Below the pieces are notes generated by a model, which worked only from the letters and a program-made list of their open reading frames with translations, did no database searches and was not told where the DNA came from. 11,761 bases of DNA, taken from NCBI GenBank assembly GCA_003024985.2, contig PXIH01S0011378.1. The stretch is one strand, 5' to 3'. Positions within the stretch are counted from its first letter, which is position 1. Every line of letters begins with the position of its first letter. Below, one piece after another: positions 1 to 8,737 of the stretch. The stretch is from Euperipatoides rowelli. Taxonomy: Eukaryota > Onychophora > Udeonychophora > Euonychophora > Peripatopsidae. The position numbers and the translations under genes are program-made.

Positions 1-225
1 GAGACCGAGAAGAAGTAACCGTTGAAAACTTAACTTCATAACTATGCCCAGTAGCCAAAAATGTAAAGTTGCTGTCAGTCTTTCATGTGGTGGTGTCACA
101 TTCAAAAGAGTAACCAATGATAAAATCTTAAAATAAGTCTCCTCATCCACCTGCAAGTAGTTACGCCAATCTTTCATTGTTTTTAACTCTATTTCATTGA
201 TAATGGCTTTGTGTTGTTCTTTTGT
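1..225 (-). pseudogene. PIF/Harbinger (HARBI1-like) transposase, N-terminal fragment, degenerate
   Basis: Read on the minus strand from 225 leftward, the open frame contains NYLQVDEETYFKIL, then LVT, then PPHERLTATLHF. This order and spacing is typical of the N-terminal region of PIF/Harbinger DDE transposases, which have an 'xxYLRMdeeTfxxLLxLV ... iTpxERLaaTLRFLATG' block. After the T-run at 57-61 the match continues only in another frame, as FLATGHSYEVKFSTV, so one base has been lost there. About a dozen residues usually found between LVT and the PPHERL block are absent, and a TGA at 226-228 precedes the segment. Intact members are roughly 350-450 residues, and the catalytic DDE part would lie beyond the left edge. 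Intact enzymes cut and paste DNA together with a Myb-like partner; this copy cannot. The family call comes from remembered motif patterns, not from an alignment. Confidence 0.68.
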
Positions 226-381
226 TCAAAATATTTTGTACTTATTTTATTTTATGAGCGAATGGCTGATTAACTATACGTCCGAATTTGTAATTTCCAG
301 CAACAAACTGTTGATTCCAACTTGTGTTCAACTTTTTCTTTTTATCTTGTTTGTGACCTTTAAAAGTCTTTCTTCACCATT

Positions 382-397
382 GGGGGAGGGGGGGGGG
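382..397 (+). repeat. G-run (G5-A-G10)
   Basis: Five G's, one A and ten G's form an isolated purine tract in AT-rich surroundings. It is prone to slippage and could take part in an intermolecular G-quadruplex, but four separated G-runs are not present nearby. Confidence 0.9.
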
Positions 398-2700
398 ATA
401 GAGTAGCTACATTTAAATTCCATTTAAATACTTTGAAAACTCATAAAAACAAAAATCCTCAAAAGAATTATGTCTAACATGGAAAAAAAAAATGAATAAA
501 GCCACACAATTTTCTGCTGTTTATAATTAGCATTTTTTTCTTTTATGAAAAAAGTACTCCGAGGAGCTAATTGTCATAAAAAAAACCCCGACTTAGTGAA
601 ACAAACAATTTAAAAAAAAAATGATCTGGAATGAGAGAAATTGGTTTGTTTTAAGCTAAATATCAATTATCAGGCGTAAAAATTAAAAAGTAAAAAAAAT
701 GGAGCTCATTTTTTGGTCAAGATCTGCCCACCAAAATGGCTGATGGAAATATGTTGAACTTATCTAGACCGGTGCTCAACAAAGGATTATTTCATCTATA
801 TATTATCCTAGGGTCCAGGGTTACGGTAAGGTTAGGACTGTAAAGAAAATATATACTAAAATCGGCGAGAAAAATGGTTTTCCTCACGCTACTACGTTTT
901 AGTTGCACGATTCCTAACAATCATGTTAGTGGGAAGATAACATTTTTTAACGTATTCCATGAGATATTTGTAGGGAATTTTAAGCTGGTCAAGAAGAATT
1001 GAAGTATTAACATATATGAAATAACAGTGAAATACCATAGTAATGGACCGTATAACTGTAAATGTTTTAGAGAAAACTGTAACGCAAGACTTCATCTTTA
1101 TATACAATGAAGTGATACTGATAATTATTATTCTGGTTAAAAGATTTTGACTAAAAATATTCATCAAAATAAGGAATTGTACATAATTACCCCAATAAGC
1201 AATAAATTGTGAAGAATGCTGGTAAATTTTAAATCTCTAGGACAGGAAGAGGTAAGGCTGGTATTTAAATAGCTGGTAAGTTAGCAATTATTACAAGATA
1301 ACATCACAATACGTACTATATGTACACTGTATAACATTAACAAAAATAAAAATATTTGCTAACAATAACAGAAATAATGACGTTCACAATAAGAAAAAAA
1401 ATCCATAGATACCGTACATATTGAATACAACAAAAAATTAAATATGAAATCAGATGGAGAATAGAGGTTCCAAAGAGAACAATAAAATAATGTTCTTTAA
1501 ATAATAAATAAGCATCAACAAGAAAAAGTCTTAAACAAATTATATTCTGCTCAAAACTTACATTTTTTTAAAAAAGGATCTAGGAAATAATACTTAAAAT
1601 CTAGAAAGAAATACACTTACTGTATTATGGGAATTAATTACCATATCACCTNTTTCATTCATACCCAATCATTTTACCCGTGTTGTGAAGTAACATTTTT
1701 GCAAATAACAACTTATAGTAACTTAGTAATGAACTACATTTTGGACTGAGTGACTTATTTATGAACATATAAATCAAATACTTTTTTTAACTTAAATTAC
1801 TTTTCAAATTGGTTTACTTTACATTTCTCTCTAGAATTCTACCTACAAATACGGAAATTTTCTACAAAGAAAAATATGCACTAAACAAACAAAAATAACT
1901 GTTTTCTGCAGCAGCCACAAGCAAGCAACAGCTAAACTTTGAACTTTCCAACCAATAGCTGAGGACATCTGTAATTTTGCTATCTTTTGTACAATTTCTT
2001 CTGATAAACATAAGCAATTAAAAAAATATATTGACGATTTAATTAACTGATTTATTTTTAAAAAAAATTTCGGCCTAGACTTCCAAATTTCTTGCTGTAT
2101 ACCTCCGGCATTGATTTTTAGTTCAAAGTTACTTTTATAAATAACTTAATACTCAATTATATTATTATAGTGAGTAATAATTTTTATAAGCAAGTAAATT
2201 TATTTTTATTCAATTAACTTACTTTTATTTTTCATCAAAAAAATCTCTTCTGGTCAAAGGTTTGAACTTCATATTTTACAATGTATACGGATAAGAAATT
2301 TTTATGATTTCATATCCGAGAATATAAGTTTTTAAGTACTATATAATGACAATAGGCTAAAATTTGGGTTAACAATGCAAAAACTAATTCATAATATACA
2401 GAACTTCCAAATGAAGTTAATAATGATTTCTATATAAAAATAAACAAAAATTACGCTCCTTTACAAATAGATAATGACTAGATTACAGTTTGTCCAAAAC
2501 AAATTGTGACTCAACTATCCGACATTCATTAGGTATGGTCCCTCTGGTTCAGATAACTCCTTAAAAAAATTTATCTGTTTTTCCACCCAATAAATTGAAT
2601 AAAACAATAGTAAACAAATACTTTAAAACTTAAAAATCAAGACATAATGGAGATATTGCAACAATAAATGATTTACAGATATTCAAGAGAAATAACTTTC
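398..2700. other. Non-coding AT-rich stretch
   Basis: I see no supportable gene in this 2.3-kb stretch. It consists of A/T runs and short chance open frames. A GC-richer block at about 715-900 contains a 35-codon ORF in a good start context, discussed under findings. Position 1652 is an ambiguous base (N). A TACTGTA heptamer lies at 1618-1624, and TACGGTA and TACCGTA variants lie at 822-828 and 1410-1416. Confidence 0.7.
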
Positions 2701-2771
2701 GTTCCAGAGTATGATGAGACTTTGGAAGAGGGATGGGAGGTTAGGGCTTTTGATTGGCTTGTTTCCTTAGG

Positions 2772-2789
2772 CTTCCCCATGCTGGGAAG
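2772..2789. repeat. Short GC-rich hairpin (CTTCCC / GGGAAG)
   Basis: Perfect 6-bp arms at 2772-2777 and 2784-2789 flank a 6-base loop. It sits in a GC-richer block (about 2700-2800) that also contains an inverted CCAAT box (ATTGG near 2753). No transcript can be tied to it, so any promoter role is speculative. Confidence 0.4.
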
Positions 2790-2819
2790 GAGTCTGAATT
2801 TAGTTACTTAACTAATAAA

Positions 2820-4600
2820 CCTAAAGTTCAAGACACATTTGTGTTGATAAATGAAATTTAAATATTTTTGTGAACAAATTATACTTTATTTCTATATTTG
2901 TTCCCTCTTTTTTCATAATTTTCCATTTCTAATTAACACATCTGGAATGAATTGGACATTTTTGAGTATTTAGAAGCTACTAATTTAATACGAACAATAA
3001 TGAATTTAGAAATTTTATTTTACACCTGTGATTAGAGATATCGGTAAATGGTGTACCAGTTTTATGAGACAATCATTTAGTTAAACTAAACAAGATGGAA
3101 AAAAATATTGAGAATTTATTTAGCTTTTAATAATAAATTACAAACTTATTAAAAAAAAATAGTTAAGACTATTTTTTTTTTTTTTTTAATATAAATCTGG
3201 TCTAGAGTTTTGTTTAGGATTCAAAGAAACTGACTGAGGAATAAGAGAACGTTAAATTTAAATAGGAGCAGAAATATTAACCAGTCTTACTAATTAAATG
3301 CAGACTGTGAGATCAATGAAGCTAATTATTTAACACAATTTTGATAGCAATTAGAAAAAAAAAAGTTTTGGAAGTCGATTCATTTTCAAAGCTACAATCT
3401 TGGATCCTATTTATAAGAGAAAATGTAAATGGTTGAACGCTTTCTGTTGCATTGTAGTTTGAAATGAAAGTTAGAGCGTATTCGTCAATAGCTAATTTTT
3501 TTTAATTATTTAAACTAGTAGATACTTTTCCGTTCATCATTAAGTGCACAAAATTAACTCGACCATTTGTCATTAAAAAAAATCTAGTTTATTTTGTTAG
3601 TTTCGTTTCAAACTTTTTAACCCTGCTCGAGAAGAGGATAACTTCGTGAGGTTTGGTTTTCATAATGATGGACAAAAAAAGTTATCGTTTCAACTTGGAT
3701 TTATTAAAGGGATTGAAATTATTATGTAAAAACTGAGTGATCACAATATCTTAGATGATGGGGTAGCGATAATTTTTCATTTTAATCATCTGCGATCCTA
3801 ATCATGAATTTTACATTCATTTTTTGGGGGGAAAAATACATCGATTTTAAATATCCCCGTAAATAAGGCTGTGCAAGTCTTTACCTGAAAGGATTAATGC
3901 AGTAATTTGAAAATGCTAGTAGTCTTTGTAAAATAGTTTTCAATACAAACTTTTTTTTTTTCATTTTATTAATAAGTTAGAATTTCATCTTCATTTGCAT
4001 CGGAATTATTGTTGCATAAAAATATACCAAACTATTTTATTATGATCGAGTACTTTGCTACTCAGAAAGGGCTAACTTTCATCGTTCGTCTATAAAATTA
4101 AATGTTTACGTGACCAGGTATAAACCATATAAATGAAACACACAAAAAAAATCTAGTGACGAACATACCTTAAATGGTGTATAATTTGCAAAGAAATTAA
4201 TGACACACGAGGAACATATTACTGAATGTACATGACAATCAATAAAACTAAACCAATTTCTTAGCTAAAGATCAAGGAAAGAAAAAAAGGGATCAAGGTT
4301 AAAAACATGTCATCCAAAGTTTATATTCCATATACAGTAGATACATACTGTATGTACAGGTACAATATTTGCACATATTTTATGTATACTATTTGCACAA
4401 TGACAAACTGAGAAAAAGAAGATACAGTAATGAAAGATTTAAATTGAATGAAAGACAAATTAAAATACAAAATACTTTGCTAGAAAAATTCCAAAAAGTT
4501 GATAGCCTTTTAATTTTTATTTTAGTTTATAAAAGAATAAGAAAGAGATTAATATATGCATTAAAACAAATGGCACTCGGCAAATGAAATACATTTCTCC
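2820..4600. other. Non-coding AT-rich stretch
   Basis: No gene is supportable here. It contains the A-tract hairpin at 3151-3180 (listed separately), an 11-base T run at 3951-3961 and three TACAGTA/TACTGTA heptamers at 4333-4339, 4346-4352 and 4423-4429. A 72-codon open frame at 4369-4587 is lysine/isoleucine/asparagine-rich, as expected by chance in such DNA. Confidence 0.65.
3151..3180. repeat. Perfect A-tract hairpin (13-bp arms, TAAG loop)
   Basis: Nine A's followed by TAGT at 3151-3163 are exactly complementary to ACTA followed by nine T's at 3168-3180, with only TAAG between them. The T run continues to 3187. Single-stranded DNA or RNA from either strand would snap back here. It is a plausible cruciform or replication-slippage site. 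Confidence 0.9.
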
Positions 4601-4641
4601 AATGGATAAGAAGTCGTGTTCACATTCAATTCCTTTACCTA

Positions 4642-4655
4642 CAACTAGGGGGCGC
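4642..4655 (+). promoter_or_regulatory. CTCF-like motif, plus orientation
   Basis: CAACTAGGGGGCGC matches the CTCF core consensus CCASYAGRKGGCRS at 13 of 14 positions, counted by hand. The core AGGGGGCGC is shared by vertebrate and insect CTCF motifs. It lies in one of the few GC-richer islands (about 4600-4760) and is bracketed by CTACA and TGTAG 5-mers. Two similar motifs in the opposite orientation lie at 8638 and 8724. Binding is inferred from the motif only. Confidence 0.4.
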
Positions 4656-4797
4656 TGTAGCAGTGTTCTCATTGCCAATTTATCAAACAGTTGTCACTTT
4701 AAATTAATTTGTAATGGAAATCCCACCACACTCCTTTTGCCATCTCTAGTAATCCGCTTATTTTTTTTTTTACAAGCGAATCACTGTCATTATTATT

Positions 4798-4818
4798 AAA
4801 AAAGTGAATCACTTTTTT
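4798..4818. repeat. Perfect A-tract palindrome (10-bp arms, 1-base centre)
   Basis: AAAAAAGTGA at 4798-4807 and TCACTTTTTT at 4809-4818 are exact reverse complements around a single A. It has the same A-run arm design as the hairpin at 3151-3180, with a different core. Confidence 0.88.
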
Positions 4819-6058
4819 TCTTTATTTTTGTTTTATAAATTATAACAATTTTAAACTGAATAAATCAATACAGTTTCAAGTATGCATGATGGTCTAGCTT
4901 TTTGAGCCACTTAGGAATGTTTTGTACAAACTGAGATCATAATAATCCAAACAAGAATGATTGATACATTATAATTTCTGACCACAAGGAATGTTAAAAT
5001 ATTCACAACAATTTCTGACATTATTTCAATTTCTAGAAATCAACAAATTTATAATACAATCCTCCTATCACTCTTTCTCTCTCCCTCACACACACACATA
5101 TGCAATCGTCAATTCATCTTCAATATGATTATTATACATTATCCATCTCCTACTTCTGCTGTCATTCATTACCAGCACAGGATACAAGCGAAGCAGGTGA
5201 AATGTTGAGCAAATTAAATCAAAACTGAGAAAAGAATAAAACAGCAGCATGTATGCTGTAAATATTTTTAATATAGCAAATCCGTTTTAGTATTATTAAT
5301 ATTCTAGGTTATGTATAAAAATTCATCTTGTTGCACCAATTAAAATTAAAATATTTTGAGGAAATAAATTAACACTTGGGCTATTGTTTTTATTTGTATT
5401 TTTTTTTTGCAAAGTGATTCTAAGCTTTATAAGTTAGAATAATTTAAATAATAAAAATTTCAATCCTGAATATCTTGAGTCAACCGCAATGTTTTGTTAG
5501 TTTTCATAAAAAAAAATGGCTATTTAATTCTGAAGAGGAAAAAAAAATAATTAAACCATTTTCACATTGTATAACTTAAATTTGTTCGAAGGCAAATTTA
5601 CAACTAGTAAGGCATGATAGATTGGATTATTAATCAAATTATTGCTACTTTCCTTGGAACATTTTCATACTTTCAAGCATTAAACTATTAGTCCAGAATA
5701 AACTTGCCAAAAAAAAATGTACACCTTTAGAATCCAATGTTTAATTTTTGGTCTTCAGAAAAGAAAATATATTTAAAAAATACGGTCATGTACTGTAGAT
5801 TGGAGAATTGAAATACATCCATGGTTATTATGAATATTGTTACGTACTAAATGTACGGTATATTTGATTTATTAATAGTGGACAATAGCACCACATACAA
5901 TACTAATGTTAAACTGCTTACAAGGTTACTGTATGTTTATATTTGAGACATTTTAATCTTAAAATTGCAAAGTATGATATTATGTTTCTGCACTTTAAAC
6001 ATTTCAATTAGTATTATTGATCTATTATTCAATTTGCCAGGAAGATTTAGTTCAACTC
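4819..6058. other. Non-coding AT-rich stretch
   Basis: No gene is supportable. It holds the pyrimidine/(CA)n tract (listed separately), TACTGTA at 5791-5797 and 5927-5933, TACGGTA at 5854-5860 and many A/T runs. A minus-strand open frame around 5100-5250, preceded by a pyrimidine-rich AG, is noted among the rejected items. Confidence 0.65.
5061..5098 (+). repeat. Pyrimidine tract plus (CA)6 microsatellite
   Basis: A C/T-rich stretch with CTCTCT units is followed by six CA dinucleotides at 5087-5098. It is a simple-sequence repeat likely to vary in length between individuals. Confidence 0.85.
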
Positions 6059-6088
6059 AATCAGTTATTTGAGAAACCAGATAAGTCA
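6059..6088 (+). repeat. Left 30-bp terminal inverted repeat
   Basis: It is an exact inverted match of 6624-6653. The match breaks at the outermost neighbouring bases (C at 6058, C at 6654) and on the inner side at the next base. The part running inward to about 6093 also pairs with the internal reverse copy at 6307-6334, with two mismatches over about 28 bases. Confidence 0.92.
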
Positions 6089-6174
6089 CCAAAATTTTAA
6101 TTTTGACTTTGTCAAAAATATACTCATATTAGGTGAATACACCTTTTGGAAGAGAAAATAGACAAATCCTATAT

Positions 6175-6190
6175 TTTTGTCATGACAAAA
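6175..6190. repeat. Perfect 16-bp palindrome within the foldback element
   Basis: TTTTGTCATGACAAAA is fully self-complementary. Its TTTGTC/GACAAA words echo the GACAAAT end of the degenerate internal motif copies beside it. Confidence 0.85.
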
Positions 6191-6210
6191 TAAACCTTTG
6201 AATATTTGTT

Positions 6211-6257
6211 TATTAGAGAAACATGACAAATCAATGACTTGTCTAGTTTCTCAAATA
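6211..6257. repeat. Back-to-back inverted motif pair (hairpin) inside the foldback element
   Basis: 6211-6233 and 6235-6257 are inverted copies separated by one base, matching at 19 of 23 positions. Both are relatives of the terminal repeat's core (TATTTGAGAAAC followed by a GACAAGTCA-like end). Confidence 0.8.
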
Positions 6258-6623
6258 CTGTATATGGTGTTATTTCCAAATCTTACCACTAGGTTGATAA
6301 ATTGCCATTTTGGTGACTTATCCTGTTTCTCAAACCACCATTACTATCCTATACAAGGATACTCAATTTTACCCTGTGGCAAAAAATAATGCATTTTTGT
6401 TCATTACTATCATTGAAATTCTTCATTTAATTGAGAAAGCAGACAAATTATGGATATTTGAAGTTAAAATTCTCCTGGAATATTGGGTTGAATTTTTTCC
6501 CTCCATAACAATACTATGTAAAGAGTGCTAATAAGTATTAGAACACTGACATTTAAACAAAAAAAAATTAAATGCTAAGCTATAAGCAGTTTTTTTTTTA
6601 TTTTCCCGAAAGTTTCAATTGGT

Positions 6624-6653
6624 TGACTTATCTGGTTTCTCAAATAACTGATT
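6624..6653 (-). repeat. Right 30-bp terminal inverted repeat
   Basis: It is an exact reverse complement of 6059-6088. Because identity is perfect while internal copies have drifted, the two ends either moved recently or are kept alike by conversion or selection for transposase binding. Confidence 0.92.
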
Positions 6654-7723
6654 CATTTACTGTCTGATAAATTTCACGATGTTCAACCAACCTAAGGCCT
6701 GACACATTCTTTTCACATATTTGGGATTTGAAGATTTTTTTTAATTAAAGATAAACTATTTACATTTTTTTGAAACAAATGTATGGTGACCTCTAAATCT
6801 ATTGTCCAATCGGTGCGAGAACTACCCCCAGCCAACCCTTCCATATTAAAAATACTAAATCAAGAATGTTAAAACATTCCAATCTATCACTTCTTACTTA
6901 AGCTATTGACATACAGTATGTGGATTTGCAGTTTAATAGTGCAGAGTCATTATTTAAGTCTATTTAAAAAAAAATTAACATTTGGCAAATTTACTCAACA
7001 CCAGAGCCTTAGAGAACAAAGACAAAATTAAAATCACAACAATATTTCAATAACTCATAAAAGCATATTATAATATAGCTTACAAGTAGTAAAAAAAAAT
7101 GGCAGACATTAAGAGTATAAACTTGCAAACAGAGAGTATACGGTTTAATGTGCATATAAACAGTATAAAATACATATACTTTACATATAAAGAATAATTT
7201 TTTTAAAAATACTGTATATACTCTATGTAATAACAAATTAAAATTTAACAAGTAAAATAATATGAAAATAGCATACCTTTTTGAGTTTATATTTGTCAAA
7301 AAAATGATAAAAATGAAAACTGACGCAAAGCGAGAGCAAAAACTAACAAAGAAAATATCAAATTTTAAAACAAACACATTAAAATACTTAAAAAATGATT
7401 AAATATTGCTTATATTAAAAAAAAAAAAACATCCTTCCCCCTCGCAATTAATACCCTATCAATAGAGATTTGTTAATTAAACTTTCTATAATCTTGTTGA
7501 AGACATTATCAAATAGATTTCTAGCAGTCAAGAATTTATAATGGTGTGGAAATATTTAAAATATCAACCACCACCAGGAATTAAAACGTAATTTTAAAGC
7601 TATCCAAATGCACGAAGGAATGAATTTACAAAGACAGGTCAGCAGACTTTCCACAATTCAACACTGTCAGAATTAAAATGGAAAGAAAACGGAGCTATTC
7701 TTAATTTCAGTATCCTAATATAA
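6654..7723. other. Non-coding AT-rich stretch
   Basis: No gene is supportable. It contains TACAGTA at 6912-6918 and TACTGTA at 7210-7216, plus long A runs. The 122-codon minus-strand open frame at 7009-7377 is almost all F, L, I, Y, V, C and K, which is what the complement of A-rich DNA encodes by chance, so it is not called as a gene. Confidence 0.65.
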
Positions 7724-7743
7724 TCAGCCATTGATCCAGAGTA

Positions 7744-7763
7744 ATGATGATGATGATGCTGAT
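7744..7763 (+). repeat. (ATG)n/(GAT)n trinucleotide repeat
   Basis: Five ATG units in a row are followed by a broken continuation. This is a short microsatellite. Confidence 0.85.
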
Positions 7764-7842
7764 ATATAAGAAAATTTTAACTCTGAAATGATCCAATTTG
7801 GCAGAAGATTATAGTACATGAGTGACTGATCTGAGGATGATG

Positions 7843-7861
7843 GAGAGAGAGAGAGGGGGGG
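7843..7861 (+). repeat. (GA)6-G7 purine tract
   Basis: Six GA units run straight into seven G's, so the minus strand reads C7(TC)6. If the minus-strand transcript extends this far it would carry a C/U-rich tract of the kind bound by PTB- or PCBP-type proteins. That role is inference only. Confidence 0.85.
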
Positions 7862-8167
7862 AAGAAAAGTGTATAGTATGTGTATTGGAATTTGGCCACA
7901 AGTTTTATTAATCATTTCATCTAGTAAATAAAGAAACACCAAAACATTCGCCATTTGCTAAACATTTCTGGAACTAAATTTTTTTGTAATGAATGGTTTC
8001 ATCACTACAAAACTTGTATATCACCCGATTGCTCGCGAAACCAATTCATCAGCTAAATATTAAAAAAATATATACAGTAAGTAATAATTAAAAAACATGA
8101 TACTTTAAAAAAAATAATAGAAATGACCATCTCTTATTCTGGTGGTAATATCAGTATTTTGTAGCGG

Positions 8168-8178
8168 TTTAATTTATT
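8168..8178 (-). terminator. Candidate poly(A) signal (AATAAA overlapping ATTAAA)
   Basis: On the minus strand AATAAATTAAA reads across 8178-8168, placing a canonical hexamer about 690 bases after the stop codon. The following 30 bases are not notably GU-rich, so this is one candidate among several. Confidence 0.35.
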
Positions 8179-8252
8179 CTAGTTACAAACCTAATAATAA
8201 ACCAAATAATTAGATGCACTGATTAAGCTCAACTTTCTACTAAAGTTTCTTA

Positions 8253-8260
8253 TATTTACA
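8253..8260 (-). promoter_or_regulatory. Pumilio-type element TGTAAATA
   Basis: The minus strand reads TGTAAATA, an exact match to the PUF-protein recognition consensus UGUANAUA, about 610 bases after the stop. Short AT-rich words arise easily by chance here, so it is suggestive only. Confidence 0.3.
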
Positions 8261-8637
8261 AAAGTCACTTTTAAAAAGTATTTTTTAATAATCTTAAAAA
8301 AAAATGAAAAATAAATGCTCTTTTCATGTGATTTCTTACAAATATTTTCAATTTATCAATAAAAATTCTTTTTTTATATAAATAAAAATAAAAAAAGTGT
8401 GATCAATTCAATCAGATTTGTAAAATTGAGATATGTTTTAAATATTGCACTTACTTATAAATTTCAAAGTCTAAAATTCACAATCAAATGAATAACATCA
8501 CTCCGTCATTGTTACTGCAACTTATAACTGATTACACACACAAAAAAAAACACACATATTCACAACATTAAAACATAAGGCTCTGGTGAAAGTTCTAAAA
8601 AAAAATAGAAATATATATACTATCACCTTGCATTCGC

Positions 8638-8651
8638 TTGCCATCCAGTGG
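8638..8651 (-). promoter_or_regulatory. CTCF-like motif, minus orientation (1 of 2)
   Basis: On the minus strand CCACTGGATGGCAA matches CCASYAGRKGGCRS at 12 of 14 positions. It lies about 85 bp from a second minus-oriented copy and points toward the plus-oriented motif at 4642. Confidence 0.3.
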
Positions 8652-8657
8652 CTACAT

Positions 8658-8670
8658 TAAATAAATAAAT
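8658..8670 (-). promoter_or_regulatory. AU-rich element (overlapping ATTTA pentamers)
   Basis: The minus strand reads ATTTATTTATTTA, three overlapping AUUUA pentamers containing the UUAUUUAUU nonamer, about 200 bases after the stop codon. Such elements recruit TTP/ELAV-type proteins and usually shorten mRNA life. In AT-rich DNA the pentamer is common, but a run of three is less so. Confidence 0.42.
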
Positions 8671-8713
8671 CATTTTCATATCTTTAGAAATCTTCATAAT
8701 TCTTCGGCAGGCT

Positions 8714-8722
8714 TATCACAGC
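8714..8722 (-). promoter_or_regulatory. K box / miR-2 family seed match
   Basis: The minus strand reads GCTGTGATA about 150 bases after the stop. It contains the complete K box cUGUGAUa and is complementary to the first nine bases of the miR-2 family (mature 5' end UAUCACAGCC). The miR-2 family is known from protostomes. It lies in the most GC-rich, least random part of the UTR. Confidence 0.42.
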
Positions 8723-8723
8723 A

Positions 8724-8737
8724 GCGCCACCTACATT
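8724..8737 (-). promoter_or_regulatory. CTCF-like motif, minus orientation (2 of 2)
   Basis: On the minus strand AATGTAGGTGGCGC holds the invariant part of the CTCF core (AGGTGGCGC). It matches 11 of 14 consensus positions, missing only the weaker first three. Confidence 0.35.

Larger units (their letters stand above)
6059..6653. mobile_element. Foldback/MITE-like element with perfect 30-bp inverted ends
   Basis: The 30 bases at 6059-6088 are the exact reverse complement of 6624-6653. The arm starts AATCAG and contains TTATTTGAGAAACCAGATAA. Degenerate copies of the arm's core lie inside, in the forward sense at about 6144-6168, 6211-6233 and 6427-6450, and in the reverse sense at 6235-6257 and 6307-6334. 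No long open frame is present, so this looks non-autonomous. No clear target-site duplication is visible: if the ends are CAG/CTG, only a 2-base AT flanks both sides. The structure resembles MITEs or foldback elements with nested terminal repeats. The superfamily cannot be assigned from the ends, and I see no second full copy in the window. Confidence 0.62.

Noticed and set aside
811-840. Degenerate TTAGG/TTACGG words resembling telomeric repeats
   Set aside because: There are only about three non-identical units, not a tandem array, and GGTTAGG words are short enough to be coincidental.
892-1167. 91-codon minus-strand frame
   Set aside because: I/T/S/F-rich composition typical of AT-rich chance frames, with no motif or good splice borders.
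4369-4587. 72-codon plus-strand frame
   Set aside because: Lysine/isoleucine/arginine-rich product from A-rich DNA with no recognisable feature; length is unremarkable for this base composition.
5086-5250. Minus-strand frame of about 54 codons overlapping a pyrimidine-rich AG (CTTTTCTCAG)
   Set aside because: The frame ends inside the (CA)n microsatellite, has no convincing donor and no recognisable protein content. The acceptor-like string is common in T-rich DNA.
6310-6531. Overlapping plus-strand open frames inside the foldback element
   Set aside because: They run straight through the inverted repeat copies and lack transposase motifs, so they are by-products of the repeat structure.
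7009-7377. 122-codon minus-strand open frame, the longest in the window
   Set aside because: The product is nearly all F, I, L, V, Y, C and K, as expected from the complement of A-rich non-coding DNA. There is no domain, splice context or promoter.
7724-7954. 76-codon minus-strand frame with a serine/proline patch
   Set aside because: The S/P patch is simply the translation of the (GA)n-G7 and (ATG)n microsatellites on the opposite strand.
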